Assembly (NCBI GenBank): GCA_009692535.1
Contig: SHYZ01000007.1
Span: 1-42,174 of the forward strand
Reading direction: 5' to 3'
Source of the DNA: Myxococcales bacterium
GTDB lineage: Bacteria; Myxococcota_A; Polyangia; Haliangiales; SHYZ01
DNA length: 42,174 nt
In this document: one piece after another, positions 1 through 9,459 of the stretch
Position numbering within the stretch: position 1 is the first letter of the stretch
Layout of the letters: every line of letters starts with the position of its first letter
Notes under the pieces: model-generated
Databases searched by the model: none
Told to the model about the DNA's origin: nothing
What the model saw: only the letters and a program-made list of their open reading frames with translations
Translations under genes and position numbers: made by a program

Positions 1-824
1 TGGTGCCCTCCTCCTCGCTCGCCACGCGTGTCACGATCAGGCCCGCTGCGGTCGAGATGATGAGCGCGGGGATCTGCGACACCAGCCCGTCGCCGATCGT
101 GAGCAGCGAGTAGACCTCGAGTGCTTCGCCGAGGCTGAGGCCGCGCTGCACCACGCCGACGATCAGCCCGCCCACGATGGTGATGACGACGATGACGATG
201 CCGGCGATGGCGTCGCCCTTGACGAACTTCATCGCGCCGTCCATCGAACCGAAGAGCTGTGACTCGCGCTGCAGCGCGCTGCGACGACGACGCGCCTCCT
301 CCTGATCAAGGTGGCCGGCGCGCAGGTCCGCGTCGATTGCCAACTGCCGGCCCGGCATCGCGTCGAGCGTGAAGCGCGCGGCGACCTCGGCGACCCGCTC
401 CGACCCCTTCGAGATCACGATGTACTGAATCAGCGTGAGCACGAGGAAGATGATCGCGCCGACGACGAAGTTGCCGCGCACCACGAACTCGCCGAACGAG
501 CGGATGATGTCGCCAGCGTCGGCCTGCAGCAGGATGAGTCGCGTCGAGCTCACGTTGAGCGCGAGCCGGAACAGCGTCGTGAGGAGGAGGAGCGTGGGGA
601 AGGTCGTGATGCGGAGCGCGTCGGGGACGTAGATCGCCACCATCAACAGCACGACCGCGATCGTGAGGTTGAGCGCGATGAGCAGATCGATGAGCAGTGT
701 CGGGAGCGGGACGATCATCATCCCGACGATGGCGACGATGAGCCCGGCGAGCAGCAGGTCCGAGTGCTCTCGGATCAGGCCCTCGACATCCCCCCGCCGA
801 AGCTTCGCCCCGAAGCCGCCCACG
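1..824 (-). CDS. sctV: Type III export gate protein, SctV/FlhA family (C-terminus beyond window)
   Basis: This is the N-terminal 274 residues of the export-gate membrane protein of a type III secretion or flagellar apparatus, which sits in the inner membrane and feeds substrates into the channel. I read the frame directly from the minus strand. It opens with GTG at 824; an in-frame TAG lies three codons upstream, which fixes the start. Several hydrophobic segments are visible. Family motifs include [37 protein letters not shown], the following IDADLRAG, and [19 protein letters not shown] near the cut edge. The [13 protein letters not shown] wording and the short [12 protein letters not shown] segment look more like SctV/InvA than flagellar FlhA, but this subtype call rests on memory of the families. 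The large cytoplasmic domain is outside the window. No other secretion gene is visible on this side; partners would be at lower coordinates. Confidence 0.85.
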
Positions 825-830
825 AAGCGA

Positions 831-836
831 TTCTAC
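831..836 (-). promoter_or_regulatory. Candidate -10 box for a leaderless sctV transcript
   Basis: On the minus strand TAGAAT ends six bases before the GTG of the export-gate gene. This is the distance at which transcription would begin at or next to the start codon. No convincing -35 is visible. The box lies in the 34-base gap after the HD-domain gene, so it could give the export gene its own start. Confidence 0.4.
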
Positions 837-858
837 CGCGAAGGAGCAGGTGCAGGCG

Positions 859-1815
<957 letters not shown>

Positions 1816-1884
1816 CGACCGGCCGCGTACCCTACCGTGCGTTCTGCTGCCTGTCGACCGAAGAGCCGCACTTTACGCCGTACC

Positions 1885-1913
1885 TTGCGTGGCATCCGGC
1901 AGTCCCCTAGGGT
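1885..1913 (+). promoter_or_regulatory. Candidate sigma-70-like promoter of murI
   Basis: TTGCGT (1885-1890) and TAGGGT (1908-1913) are separated by 17 bases. The -10 box ends seven bases before the GTG chosen for murI, so the transcript would be leaderless or nearly so. No Shine-Dalgarno sequence precedes the GTG, which fits that reading. Confidence 0.5.
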
Positions 1914-1920
1914 GCAAAGC

Positions 1921-2739
1921 GTGCAAGCGCAGCCGCTCGGCGTGTTCGACTCGGGCGTCGGCGGGCTGACGGTGGTCCGCGCGATTCGTCGCGCGCTGCC
2001 GGCAGAGAGCCTCGAGTACCTCGGCGACACCGCGCGGCTTCCGTACGGCTCGAAGAGTCCCGAGACGGTGGCCCGCTACTCGCTGGCGTGCGCGCGGTTC
2101 CTGCTCGGCCGCGGCGTGAAGCTGCTCGTCGTCGCGTGCAATACCGCGTCGGCGCATGCGCTCGGGCCGCTGCGTGCCGCGTTTTCGGTGCCGGTGATCG
2201 GCGCGGTCGAGCCCGGCGCGAAGAGTGCGCTCGCGGCCACGCGCTCCGGTCGGGTCGGCGTGCTCGGCACGCTCGGCACGATCCGCTCGGGCGCATACGA
2301 GGCCGCACTCGCCGCGCTCGATGCGGGCGTGCGCGTGAGCGTCCATGCCTGCCCGCTGCTCGTCCCGTTGGCCGAGGAGGGGTGGACCGACGACGAGATC
2401 ACGCGGGCGATCGCGCGTCGCTACCTTGGTGAGCTCGCGGCGAAGGATCCGGCGATCGACACGATCGTACTCGGCTGCACGCACTACCCGATCCTCGCGC
2501 CGGTGCTCGAGCGCGTGGCGGCAGAGGTCTTCGGTCGCGAGCTGCGGCTGGTCGACTCGGCGACGGCGATGGCGGCGGAGGTCGCCGCGGTGCTGGCGGC
2601 GACGGGCGGTGCAACGCAGGCAGGCGGCACCGGTCGGCTCGCGTGCCATGTCACCGACGCTTCACGCATCGACGAGCTCGCACCGCGGTTCCTCGGCGAG
2701 CCACTGGCGGCGCACGATCTCGTCGAGCTGGCGCTCTAG
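1921..2739 (+). CDS. murI: Glutamate racemase
   Basis: MurI converts L-glutamate to D-glutamate in the cytoplasm for addition by MurD. With the GTG at 1921 the protein has 272 residues and begins [18 protein letters not shown], the usual family N-terminus. The two catalytic cysteines are C73 in [11 protein letters not shown] and C186 in [21 protein letters not shown] is also characteristic. Longer in-frame starts exist at 1912 (GTG) and 1837 (ATG), but the extra residues do not look like MurI, and the promoter-like boxes lie inside that stretch. The gene diverges from the HD-domain gene and converges on the next minus-strand gene. Another pathway member, the dcw cluster, lies about 7 kb away. 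Confidence 0.95.
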   Translation: MQAQPLGVFDSGVGGLTVVRAIRRALPAESLEYLGDTARLPYGSKSPETVARYSLACARFLLGRGVKLLVVACNTASAHALGPLRAAFSVPVIGAVEPGAKSALAATRSGRVGVLGTLGTIRSGAYEAALAALDAGVRVSVHACPLLVPLAEEGWTDDEITRAIARRYLGELAAKDPAIDTIVLGCTHYPILAPVLERVAAEVFGRELRLVDSATAMAAEVAAVLAATGGATQAGGTGRLACHVTDASRIDELAPRFLGEPLAAHDLVELAL

Positions 2740-2768
2740 CGCGGCGAACCGCGCAGCACTCGGCCGCG

Positions 2769-3368
2769 CTACGCTTGCTTCTTCGACTCGGTGACGGCCT
2801 TGCGGCGGAGCGCCTCGATCAACGTCTCCGGCTTGCGGAGGCGCATCTCGATCTTCTCCTCGTCGATCGGGTAGTTCGTCCCGAACGCGAGCCCGTCGTC
2901 GTAGAGCTGCTCAACCGCCTCGTCGTCATCGAGGTAGAGCGCGAGCTTTTTCTGCTTGTAGGTGAGGCGTCCGAGCGCGTCGAGCTTGTTGGCGACCAAC
3001 CAGGCGTAGTCGTCGCCCAGCAGGTTGCGGCAGATCGCGAGATCCGCGTCGAGCCCGTCGAAGTACTCGGCGAAGCGCGTCTGAAAGTCGGCCGCGCCCT
3101 CGCCGCCGAGGGTCACGATGCGCGCGAGCGCGTCATGCAGGAGGATCGCGTCGTCGGCGAACGCCGAGAACTCGCCTTCACCGGCAGCATCGGGCGTGAG
3201 TGCACAAATAATCGCGGCCGCCGCGATCTCGCGCGCAGCGCGGTCGAGGTTCGGATCATCCTTCGCCTCAAAGAGGATGCGAAGATCGTGTGGGAGCGAG
3301 ACCAGCCACCTCGAGGCGAGCTCGAGGAAGCGACGGCCGTCCTCCCTGCTGTCCAGACCGGTTGCCAT
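2769..3368 (-). CDS. Protein of unknown function, possibly YkvA/DUF1232-like
   Basis: A 199-aa acidic protein starting with ATG at 3368, with no signal peptide. The central stretch about residues 30-85 (FEAKDDPNLDRAAREIAAAA, then FADDAILLHDALARI) resembles the pattern of the YkvA/DUF1232 domain, in which a short alpha-helical hairpin contains conserved Asp residues. The usual SPIDLIPD core is replaced by ALTPDAAG, so the match is weak. The second half is rich in Asp, Glu and Lys and has no motif I recognise. The gene stands alone between murI (convergent) and the gene at 3562 (divergent). The function is unknown. Confidence 0.6.
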   Translation of the reverse strand: MATGLDSREDGRRFLELASRWLVSLPHDLRILFEAKDDPNLDRAAREIAAAAIICALTPDAAGEGEFSAFADDAILLHDALARIVTLGGEGAADFQTRFAEYFDGLDADLAICRNLLGDDYAWLVANKLDALGRLTYKQKKLALYLDDDEAVEQLYDDGLAFGTNYPIDEEKIEMRLRKPETLIEALRRKAVTESKKQA

Positions 3369-3547
3369 GGGACGTCGAGGGGGTGGGGTGGGGGAAGTCG
3401 TTGGTAACAGGTTTGTCGTCGGGATTCAAGGCGCGGTCTTGCTGCGCGGTCTTGCTGGCGAGTGTGGCTTTGGTTGGACGGCGTCGCAACGGTGTGGCTG
3501 CGGTGATCGGTTTCCGGTGCGCTGCCACTTCGGTATGAGCTGGGTGT

Positions 3548-3553
3548 TAGACT
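3548..3553 (+). promoter_or_regulatory. Candidate -10 box before the GTG at 3562
   Basis: TAGACT ends eight bases before GTG 3562. No Shine-Dalgarno or clear -35 is seen in the roughly 190-base divergent gap 3369-3561. The spacing matches other start-proximal boxes in this window and favours the GTG at 3562 over the ATG at 3535. Confidence 0.4.
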
Positions 3554-3561
3554 GCGCTCGC

Positions 3562-4344
3562 GTGGCGTCGCCCCGTTCCCCGGTCCTCGGCTTCAACCAT
3601 GAGTTCCGGCATCGCGGTCGGCCGTTCCATGTGCAGACCGAGGACTCAGGTGTCGAGCTCGCGCGCGTGGTCACCCAGCTCTTTAGCTCGGGCACGGTGG
3701 TCGCGACGCGACGGATGCTGTACGACGCGCACGCCGAGGCGAGCGTGGTGCGTGGGCTGATGCAGGCGCAGCACAAGGCGGTGCTGCGAGAGCTCAAGGA
3801 TGGCGTGCACGACGAGCGGATTCGTCTCCTCTGGGGCGAGGCGCCGATCGCTGCGCCCGCGATTGAGGCCGCCGTCTCGCCCGCGCCGATCGCTGCGCCC
3901 GCGATTGAGGCCGCCGTCTCGCCCGCGCCGATCGCTGCGCCCGCGATTGAGGCCGCCGTCTCGCCACCGCCGGTGTTCGCAAGGCCGCCGCGCCGCACCG
4001 GTCCGTGGCCCGTGGCCGCGCCGGCGGCGCGAGTCCCTGCGAAGCCGGTGGTCCCCGACGCGCCGCGGCCATCCCCGGTGAGTTCGTCGCTGCCGCCGGT
4101 CGCACGGCCGGCGCGGCCACGGAGCGATACGAGTGGGGGCGTGGTGCGCACCTCTATGAGCACGGGGGAGTCCACCACGGCGAAATCGCTACTGCCGGGC
4201 TCTGCGCCGAACGCCGCGCCCCACGCGGTCGGCGCCGCCGAATCGCCTCCGTTTCCCGTCGAGCAGGCCTCGTCGTCGCCCGAGGCACGCAGCCTCGACG
4301 CTGTGATCCTCGCCTACCTCGCCGGCAAGTCGTCCACGCCGTGA
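3562..4344 (+). CDS. Conserved N-terminal domain with long Pro/Ala-rich tail, function unknown
   Basis: About 260 residues from GTG 3562; in-frame ATG 3535 and GTG 3544 are alternatives. The first 90 residues form a compact conserved-looking domain: LGFNHEFRHRGRPFHVQTED, then VTQLFSSGTVVATRRMLYD, then MQAQHKAVLRELKDG. I associate such short proteins, with the HVQTEDSG wording, with uncharacterised proteins of myxobacteria and relatives; I know no function. Residues from about 94 hold three exact copies of a 14-residue unit (PIAAPAIEAAVSPA type), followed by about 110 residues rich in Pro, Ala, Arg and Ser, probably disordered. The C-terminus (SLDAVILAYLAGK) is more ordered. No signal peptide or membrane segment is seen. 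The gene converges on cysS with a gap of only a few bases. Confidence 0.7.
   Translation: MASPRSPVLGFNHEFRHRGRPFHVQTEDSGVELARVVTQLFSSGTVVATRRMLYDAHAEASVVRGLMQAQHKAVLRELKDGVHDERIRLLWGEAPIAAPAIEAAVSPAPIAAPAIEAAVSPAPIAAPAIEAAVSPPPVFARPPRRTGPWPVAAPAARVPAKPVVPDAPRPSPVSSSLPPVARPARPRSDTSGGVVRTSMSTGESTTAKSLLPGSAPNAAPHAVGAAESPPFPVEQASSSPEARSLDAVILAYLAGKSSTP
3841..3966 (+). repeat. Three tandem 42-bp repeats within a coding region
   Basis: Units 3841-3882, 3883-3924 and 3925-3966 are identical at the DNA level and in frame, encoding a 14-residue Pro/Ala/Ile unit three times. Identity without synonymous changes points to recent duplication by slippage or unequal recombination. Confidence 0.95.
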
Positions 4345-4348
4345 CGCG

Positions 4349-5836
4349 CTAGGCGTCGGCGATCCGCCAGTCGGGCCCGGCGGACGTATCCATGATTTCG
4401 ATCCCCTGCGCGCGCAGGGCATCGCGCAGCTCGTCGGCGCGAGCAAACTCGCGTGCGCGCCGCGCCGCTTCGCGCTCGGTGAGTCGCTCGGCCACGTCGG
4501 CTTCGACGATTCCGCGCGCGGCGGCCAGCCGGGCGCGCCGTGCATGCAGGAACTCGCGCGGCGGACGGCCGAGCAGCCCAAGCGCACCGACCGCCGTCTC
4601 GCGTAGGTCATGGGCGAGACGCGCGAGCGAGCGGCGGCGGACATCCTTCGGCACGCCGGCGGGGTCGTCGAGCAGCTTGTTCGCCGCGCGCGCCGCTTCG
4701 CCAAGCTCGGCCACCGCGACGGCGGTGTTGAAGTCGTCGTCCATCGCGGCGCGCACCGCCGGGTCGAGTCTATCGGCGCCGGCGGTGACCGGTCCCGGCG
4801 AGACCTCGCGTTTCTCGCCGAGGAAGGCGTCGAGCCGCGCGAGGGTTCCATAGAAGTACTCGAGGCGACGATCCGCCTCGTCGAGGCCGGGGAAAACTGC
4901 GCGTCCGTCCTGCTCGAAAACCTCAAAGCTGATCGGCGAGCGGTAGTGCGTTCCGAGCAGAAAGAAGCGGAGCGTCTCGCCGTCGAAGCGCTCGAGGAGA
5001 TCGCGGATCAGGAACACGTTGCCGATCGACTTCGACATCTTCTCGTCGTTGAAGTTGACGAAGCCGTTGTGCATCCAGTGGCGCGCGAAGGTGCCCTCGC
5101 CGAGCGCGCCCACCGACTGAGCGATCTCGTTCTCGTGGTGCGGGAAGGCGAGATCCTTGCCGCCAACGTGGAGGTCGAAAGTCTCACCGAGGTGTGCGAG
5201 TGCCATCGCCGAGCACTCGATGTGCCAACCGGGGCGGCCCGGTCCCCACGGTGAAGACCACGACGGCTCGCCCGGCTTGGCCGCCTTCCAGAGCGCGAAG
5301 TCGAGCGGGTTCTGCTTCAACTCGCCCAGTTCGACACGCGCGCCGGCGCGGAGATCGTCGATCGACTGCCCCGAGAGGCGGCCGTAAGCGGCGAAGCTGT
5401 CGACCGAGTAGTAGACGTCGCCCGACGCTGCGTACGCGACACCGCGCGCGACGAGTCGCTCGATCAGGGCGACGATTTCGGGAATGTGTCCGGTGACGCG
5501 CGGCTCCACGTCGGGCGGGCGCACGCCGAGCGCGGCCATGGCGCTGTTGTACTCGTCGGCGTAGCGCGACGCGAAGGCCCCGACCTCCTCGCCGCACTCG
5601 CGTGCGCGGACGATGATCTTGTCGTCAATGTCGGTGACGTTGCGGACGAAGCGGACCTCGAAGCCGGACCAGGTGAGGTAGCGCCGCACGATGTCGAAGG
5701 CGATCGCGGAGCGGCCGTGCCCGACGTGCGGCGAGTTCTGCACCGTCGGGCCGCAGAGGTACATGCCGACCTTGCCGGGCTCGCTCGGGACGAAGTCGAC
5801 CTTGCGTCGAGTGAAGGAGTCGAGGAGGCGCAGCAT
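4349..5836 (-). CDS. cysS: Cysteinyl-tRNA synthetase
   Basis: CysS charges tRNA-Cys with cysteine in the cytoplasm. With ATG 5836 the protein has 495 residues, slightly longer than the usual 460-470. The class I signatures are intact: the HIGH-type motif HVGH at residues 37-40 within CGPTVQNSPHVGHGRSA, and KMSKS in NDEKMSKSIGN. Zinc-site residues are present in CGPTV (C28), HIECSAMA and the FPHHENEIAQS segment. The last 150 residues form the DALR/anticodon-binding part. The start lies one base beyond the stop of the upstream membrane-protein gene (TGA, one base, ATG), so the two are probably translationally coupled. Reading continues upstream in frame, but that extension has no CysS character. 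Confidence 0.97.
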   Translation of the reverse strand: MLRLLDSFTRRKVDFVPSEPGKVGMYLCGPTVQNSPHVGHGRSAIAFDIVRRYLTWSGFEVRFVRNVTDIDDKIIVRARECGEEVGAFASRYADEYNSAMAALGVRPPDVEPRVTGHIPEIVALIERLVARGVAYAASGDVYYSVDSFAAYGRLSGQSIDDLRAGARVELGELKQNPLDFALWKAAKPGEPSWSSPWGPGRPGWHIECSAMALAHLGETFDLHVGGKDLAFPHHENEIAQSVGALGEGTFARHWMHNGFVNFNDEKMSKSIGNVFLIRDLLERFDGETLRFFLLGTHYRSPISFEVFEQDGRAVFPGLDEADRRLEYFYGTLARLDAFLGEKREVSPGPVTAGADRLDPAVRAAMDDDFNTAVAVAELGEAARAANKLLDDPAGVPKDVRRRSLARLAHDLRETAVGALGLLGRPPREFLHARRARLAAARGIVEADVAERLTEREAARRAREFARADELRDALRAQGIEIMDTSAGPDWRIADA

Positions 5837-5837
5837 G

Positions 5838-6965
5838 TCAGCTCTCGAGCGGAGGGACCGCGTGGAGGTGGCGGCGGAGCAGCTCCTCGTCGTCGCGCTG
5901 GCGACGCGCAGAGTGGACGGCGGCCCACACCATGAGCACGCAGACGAGGCCAAGCAGGCCGGCGAGAATCGGCGTGTACCAGTACGCGTCCGGTCGCTCG
6001 CCGTCGAGCAGCACCTGCGCGTCGTCGGGAACGTCACGCCGCACGCGCACCTCGAGGCGATGCACATCGGCCACGGGCACCGCAGCGCCGATGCCGAGAC
6101 GCAGAGCGCCGGCCGCGCGATCGACGACGAGGTCGCGCCACACGCCTGTTGCTCGTGAGACGCGCGCCTCGGCGTTGGCGGCGAAGAGGCGCGCCTGCAC
6201 GAGCGCGTCGCGGGCCGCGCTCTCGGCGACCGGGACCTCGAAGCTCCAGCTGAGGGGGCTCTCGCCGACCACACCGCTCGGTGCGAGCCCGGCGGCCGCG
6301 AGCAGCACCTGCGCTACATCGGCGCTGCCGACGAGGTCGGTCCGATACACCTTCACGAGCGAACGGCCCACGGCGACCACGTCGACCGCGACCGGCGCGT
6401 CCGCGGGAACGGTGAGCGCATCGCCAGCGACATCGACGGTGGGTGGGCCGTCGAGCAGTCGGCGCGCGTCGAGGTAGCGTGGCCCGGGCGGCTGCGATTT
6501 GATGTAGCGACGGAGGTCTGCGCTCCACGGAAGCGCGTCTAGCGGACGGATGCGTCCCGTGTGCGTGCGGTCGTAGGTCGGTGGCTCGGCGACCGCGATG
6601 TCGCTCACACGCAGCCAGAGCTTGCCGCTGGTGCCGAGCGCGGGGACGATGCGGTAGCCGATCGCCTGCCGGCCGCGCAGCCAACCTGGCGTTTGACGAT
6701 CGGGCTCGACGGCGAGCGTGACCCAGCGGTTGTCGGGCAGGGTCTCGCCGCGCGCCAGGCGTGCGGCGACGTCGCCGAGCGCCTCGGGGGAAGTTCCGCG
6801 GAGCGAGAAGGCAACGTCGTGGCGCAGCCCGACGACCAGATAGAGGCAGAGCAGGACGACCGAGCCCGCGAGCAGTGGACCGACACCGAACCGGCGCCGC
6901 CGGATCGAAATCAGCTCGGGGTCGAGGTCCTCCTTGGACCCCGGCACGGTGCGGAGTTCAGTCAT
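5838..6965 (-). CDS. Two-helix membrane protein of unknown function, coupled to cysS
   Basis: 375 residues from ATG 6965. One hydrophobic segment near residues 30-50 (VGPLLAGSVVLLCLYLVVGL) and one near residues 325-350 (YTPILAGLLGLVCVLMVWAA) bracket a soluble, probably periplasmic, region of about 270 residues rich in beta-strand-like sequence and Val/Ala/Arg. The C-terminal tail is charged and cytoplasmic if both helices are used. I recognise no domain. It diverges from xseA across a 54-base gap and ends one base before cysS, so it is the first gene of a two-gene unit. Nothing in the sequence links its role to tRNA charging. Confidence 0.65.
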   Translation of the reverse strand: MTELRTVPGSKEDLDPELISIRRRRFGVGPLLAGSVVLLCLYLVVGLRHDVAFSLRGTSPEALGDVAARLARGETLPDNRWVTLAVEPDRQTPGWLRGRQAIGYRIVPALGTSGKLWLRVSDIAVAEPPTYDRTHTGRIRPLDALPWSADLRRYIKSQPPGPRYLDARRLLDGPPTVDVAGDALTVPADAPVAVDVVAVGRSLVKVYRTDLVGSADVAQVLLAAAGLAPSGVVGESPLSWSFEVPVAESAARDALVQARLFAANAEARVSRATGVWRDLVVDRAAGALRLGIGAAVPVADVHRLEVRVRRDVPDDAQVLLDGERPDAYWYTPILAGLLGLVCVLMVWAAVHSARRQRDDEELLRRHLHAVPPLES

Positions 6966-7005
6966 GGTTTCTCGTCGGGCGAACGCGGCGAATCCTAGCA
7001 CGCGG

Positions 7006-7011
7006 TATGCT
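7006..7011 (+). promoter_or_regulatory. Candidate -10 box for a leaderless xseA transcript
   Basis: TATGCT ends eight bases before the GTG of xseA, in the 54-base divergent gap 6966-7019. No Shine-Dalgarno and no clear -35 are seen. Confidence 0.4.
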
Positions 7012-7019
7012 GCCGGACC

Positions 7020-8285
7020 GTGGCAACCGAGCGGCGAAAGCCGGGCAGCAGACCGCCGGAGCCGGCGACCGAAACGACGGCGCAGCCCGGTGAGCGCGAT
7101 CAACCGCTCACCGTGGACGCGCTCGTGCGGGTCTGTGCGCTGCTGCTCGAGGAGCAGGTCGGCGCGGTCTGGGTCGAGGGGGAGGTGTCGAACCTTCGCA
7201 TCCCGGCGTCGGGGCACATCTACTTCGCACTCAAGGACGAGGCGGCGCAGCTGCCGGCGGTCATGTGGCGTTCGGCGGCGGCGCGGCTGAAGTTCAAGCT
7301 CACCGACGGTGCGCGGGTGCTCGTGCGCGGGCGGCCGGGGATCTACCCCGAGCAGGGCAAGTTCCAGCTTTATGTCGATGCGCTCGAGCCGGCCGGGCTC
7401 GGCGCACAGGCGCTCGCGCTTGCGCAGCTTCGGCAGCGGCTCGCCGACGAGGGGTTGTTCGCCGAGGCGCGCAAGCGGGCGCTGCCGACGCTGCCGCGGC
7501 GGATCGGCGTGGTCACGTCGCCCACCGGAGCCGCGGTGCGCGACGTGATTCGCACGATTGAGCGGCGCTACCCGGTGCCGATCCTGATCTCGCCCTGTCG
7601 CGTACAGGGCGTCGAGGCGCCGGCGGAGATCGTGCGCGCGCTCGAGCGGATCGCGCGGGTGAGCGATGTCGATGTCGTGATCGTCGGGCGCGGCGGCGGG
7701 TCGGCGGAGGATCTCTCGGCGTTCGACGACGAGCGCGTGGTGCGTGCGATCGCCGCCTGCCGCGTGCCGGTGATCAGCGCGGTCGGACACGAGGTCGACG
7801 TGACGCTGTCCGATCTCGTCGCCGACGTTCGTGCGGCGACTCCGACGGCGGCGGCGGAACTCGCGGTGCCGGAGCGGCAGGTGCTTCGACGCGAGCTCGC
7901 GAAGGCAACGTCGCGGCTCGCGTTGGTGATGCGCATGGTGATGGAGCGGAGTCGGGCCACGCTCGTCCGCGTGGAGGCGAAGCTCGTGAGTCCCAGCCAG
8001 CGGGTCGCGCGCGGGCGGCAGCGACTCGATGAGCTCGGGTTCCGCCTCGAGGCCACGGCGCGCGCGGGGCTGTCGGTTCGTCGGCGCACGTTCGAGCGTC
8101 TTGCCGGGCGGCTCGACGCGCTCTCCCCGCTGCGGGTGCTCGAGCGCGGGTACGCGATTGCGCGGACCGAGGCGGGCGCGATCGTCACACGAGCGAGCGA
8201 CGTCGCCACGGGCGAGCGGCTCGCGCTCCGGCTCGCCGAGGGGGAGCTCGACGTGCGTGTGGAGCAGTCGCGTGCGTCCGAGTGA
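7020..8285 (+). CDS. xseA: Exodeoxyribonuclease VII large subunit
   Basis: XseA is the catalytic subunit of exonuclease VII, which degrades single-stranded DNA in both directions in complex with XseB. The 421-residue protein has an N-terminal extension of about 30 residues, then an OB-fold (VWVEGEVSNLRIPASGHIYF, later GRPGIYPEQGKFQLYV). The catalytic region follows (LPRRIGVVTSPTGAAVRD, VIVGRGGGSAEDLSAFDDE, VISAVGHEVDVTLSDLVAD, RAATPTAAAEL), then a coiled-coil tail. It starts with GTG 7020. The end overlaps the GTG of aroE by four bases, so the two are coupled. No xseB-like small gene follows in this window; the partner must be elsewhere. Confidence 0.96.
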   Translation: MATERRKPGSRPPEPATETTAQPGERDQPLTVDALVRVCALLLEEQVGAVWVEGEVSNLRIPASGHIYFALKDEAAQLPAVMWRSAAARLKFKLTDGARVLVRGRPGIYPEQGKFQLYVDALEPAGLGAQALALAQLRQRLADEGLFAEARKRALPTLPRRIGVVTSPTGAAVRDVIRTIERRYPVPILISPCRVQGVEAPAEIVRALERIARVSDVDVVIVGRGGGSAEDLSAFDDERVVRAIAACRVPVISAVGHEVDVTLSDLVADVRAATPTAAAELAVPERQVLRRELAKATSRLALVMRMVMERSRATLVRVEAKLVSPSQRVARGRQRLDELGFRLEATARAGLSVRRRTFERLAGRLDALSPLRVLERGYAIARTEAGAIVTRASDVATGERLALRLAEGELDVRVEQSRASE

Positions 8286-9112
8286 GCCGCGCCGAGGTGC
8301 CTCGACTCGCGGGCGTGCTCGGCTGGCCCGTGGCGCACTCGCGCTCGCCGGCGTTGCACGGTGCCGCGTACCGCGCGCTGGGCTTGTCGGCGATCTACCT
8401 GCCGTTTGCAGTAGCGCCCGCTGACCTCGCGGCGGCGGTGCGCGGACTCGCTGTGCTCGGTGCGCTCGGCGTGAACGTCACCGTCCCGCACAAGGGCGCC
8501 GCGCTCGCGCTCTGTGATGAGGTCGACGAGGTGGCGCGGGCCGTCGGCGCGGTGAACACGATCGTTTATTCGCCGGAGGGGCGCGCACGCGGTTTCAACA
8601 CCGACGTGGCCGGGTTCACCGACGCGCTCGACGGACGCGCTCCGGGCCCGGCGGTGGTGCTCGGTGCTGGCGGTGCGGCGCGAGCGGTGGTGCTCGCACT
8701 CACGGCGCGCGGCGATCAGGTCACGGTGGTGGCGCGCGATCCAGCGGCGGCGGCCCGCGCAGCGGCGGTGGCCGGCGCGGCGACGGCGCAGTGGACGGAG
8801 GCGGAGCTCAGGCAGGTGTGTGCCGGGGCGCGACTGGTCGTCGACGCGACCTCGGCGGGCCTCGAACCGGGACGTCGCCTCGCGCCCTCACCACCGCTCG
8901 AGCGGCTCGCGTCGGGCGCGGTCGTCATCTCGCTCATCTACCACCACGAGACCGCGCTTCTCGCCGAGGCGCGCGCGCTTGGCGTCGCGACGATGGATGG
9001 CGGACCGATGCTCGTGCACCAGGCGGCTCGTGCGTTCACGCTGATGACCGGCTGCGCCGCGCCGCTCGACGTGATGCTCGCCGCGTATGCGGCGACCGCG
9101 TCGGCGACTTAG
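8282..9112 (+). CDS. aroE: Shikimate dehydrogenase (NADP+)
   Basis: AroE reduces 3-dehydroshikimate to shikimate in aromatic amino acid biosynthesis. The 276-residue protein has the substrate domain with GWPVAHSRSPALH (the two Ser bind shikimate) and NVTVPHK, whose lysine K71 is the catalytic residue, and the NTD motif in GFNTDVAGF. The Rossmann part contains VVLGAGGAARAVV, and the C-terminus has DGGPMLVHQAARAFTLMTG. The start is GTG 8282, overlapping the xseA stop. A strong hairpin lies just after the stop. Confidence 0.96.
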   Translation: MSRAEVPRLAGVLGWPVAHSRSPALHGAAYRALGLSAIYLPFAVAPADLAAAVRGLAVLGALGVNVTVPHKGAALALCDEVDEVARAVGAVNTIVYSPEGRARGFNTDVAGFTDALDGRAPGPAVVLGAGGAARAVVLALTARGDQVTVVARDPAAAARAAAVAGAATAQWTEAELRQVCAGARLVVDATSAGLEPGRRLAPSPPLERLASGAVVISLIYHHETALLAEARALGVATMDGGPMLVHQAARAFTLMTGCAAPLDVMLAAYAATASAT

Positions 9113-9145
9113 TCGCTCACACGCTTTCGGCGCGCCCGAAAATGA

Positions 9146-9178
9146 CGACGCCCCGCGCCAACTCGGCTCGGGGCGTCG
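9146..9178. terminator. Perfect 10-bp hairpin between convergent aroE and histone gene
   Basis: CGACGCCCCG (9146-9155) pairs with CGGGGCGTCG (9169-9178) around a 13-base loop. On the minus strand the stem is followed by TCATTTTC, a short T-tract. The position between two convergent stops suits a bidirectional terminator, stronger for the minus strand. Confidence 0.8.
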
Positions 9179-9195
9179 CAGGAAAGGCCGTCGGC

Positions 9196-9402
9196 CTACA
9201 GGTCGTAGGAGCGGACGGTCTTGCGACCGTTCTCGCCAGCGCGCTTGATCGCGGCCGCAAGCAGGTCGTGGACCTGGTTCGACACGGCCTCGATGAGCTC
9301 GCCCGAGCTCTGGAACCCCGCCGACTTCACAACGTCCTTGAGCTTGGTCCCGACCACGAGGACTTCGCGCGCGACCTTCTTGCTATCGTTCTTCTTTGCC
9401 AT
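9196..9402 (-). CDS. Small bacterial histone-fold protein
   Basis: A 68-residue basic protein with ATG at 9402 and a purine-rich site (GAGAGGA) upstream. It fits a minimal histone fold: helix 1 about residues 8-27 (VAREVLVVGTKLKDVVK), a short loop, helix 2 about 32-57 (SGELIEAVSNQVHDLLAAAI), then GENGRKTVRSYDL. The RKTV-x-x-x-DL ending matches the conserved end of archaeal and bacterial histones. Single-domain histones of this length are known from Bdellovibrio (Bd0055/HBb), which compact DNA. Similarity is judged by eye. It follows ftsZ on the same strand but has its own promoter-like boxes and ends at a hairpin. The likely role is nucleoid packaging; other small helical DNA-binding proteins are the alternative. 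Confidence 0.8.
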   Translation of the reverse strand: MAKKNDSKKVAREVLVVGTKLKDVVKSAGFQSSGELIEAVSNQVHDLLAAAIKRAGENGRKTVRSYDL

Positions 9403-9459
9403 GATTCGATCCTCTCGAAGTTGTACGTCTCGAGCAACGCAGCGTCGCTCGGCCGGCGG

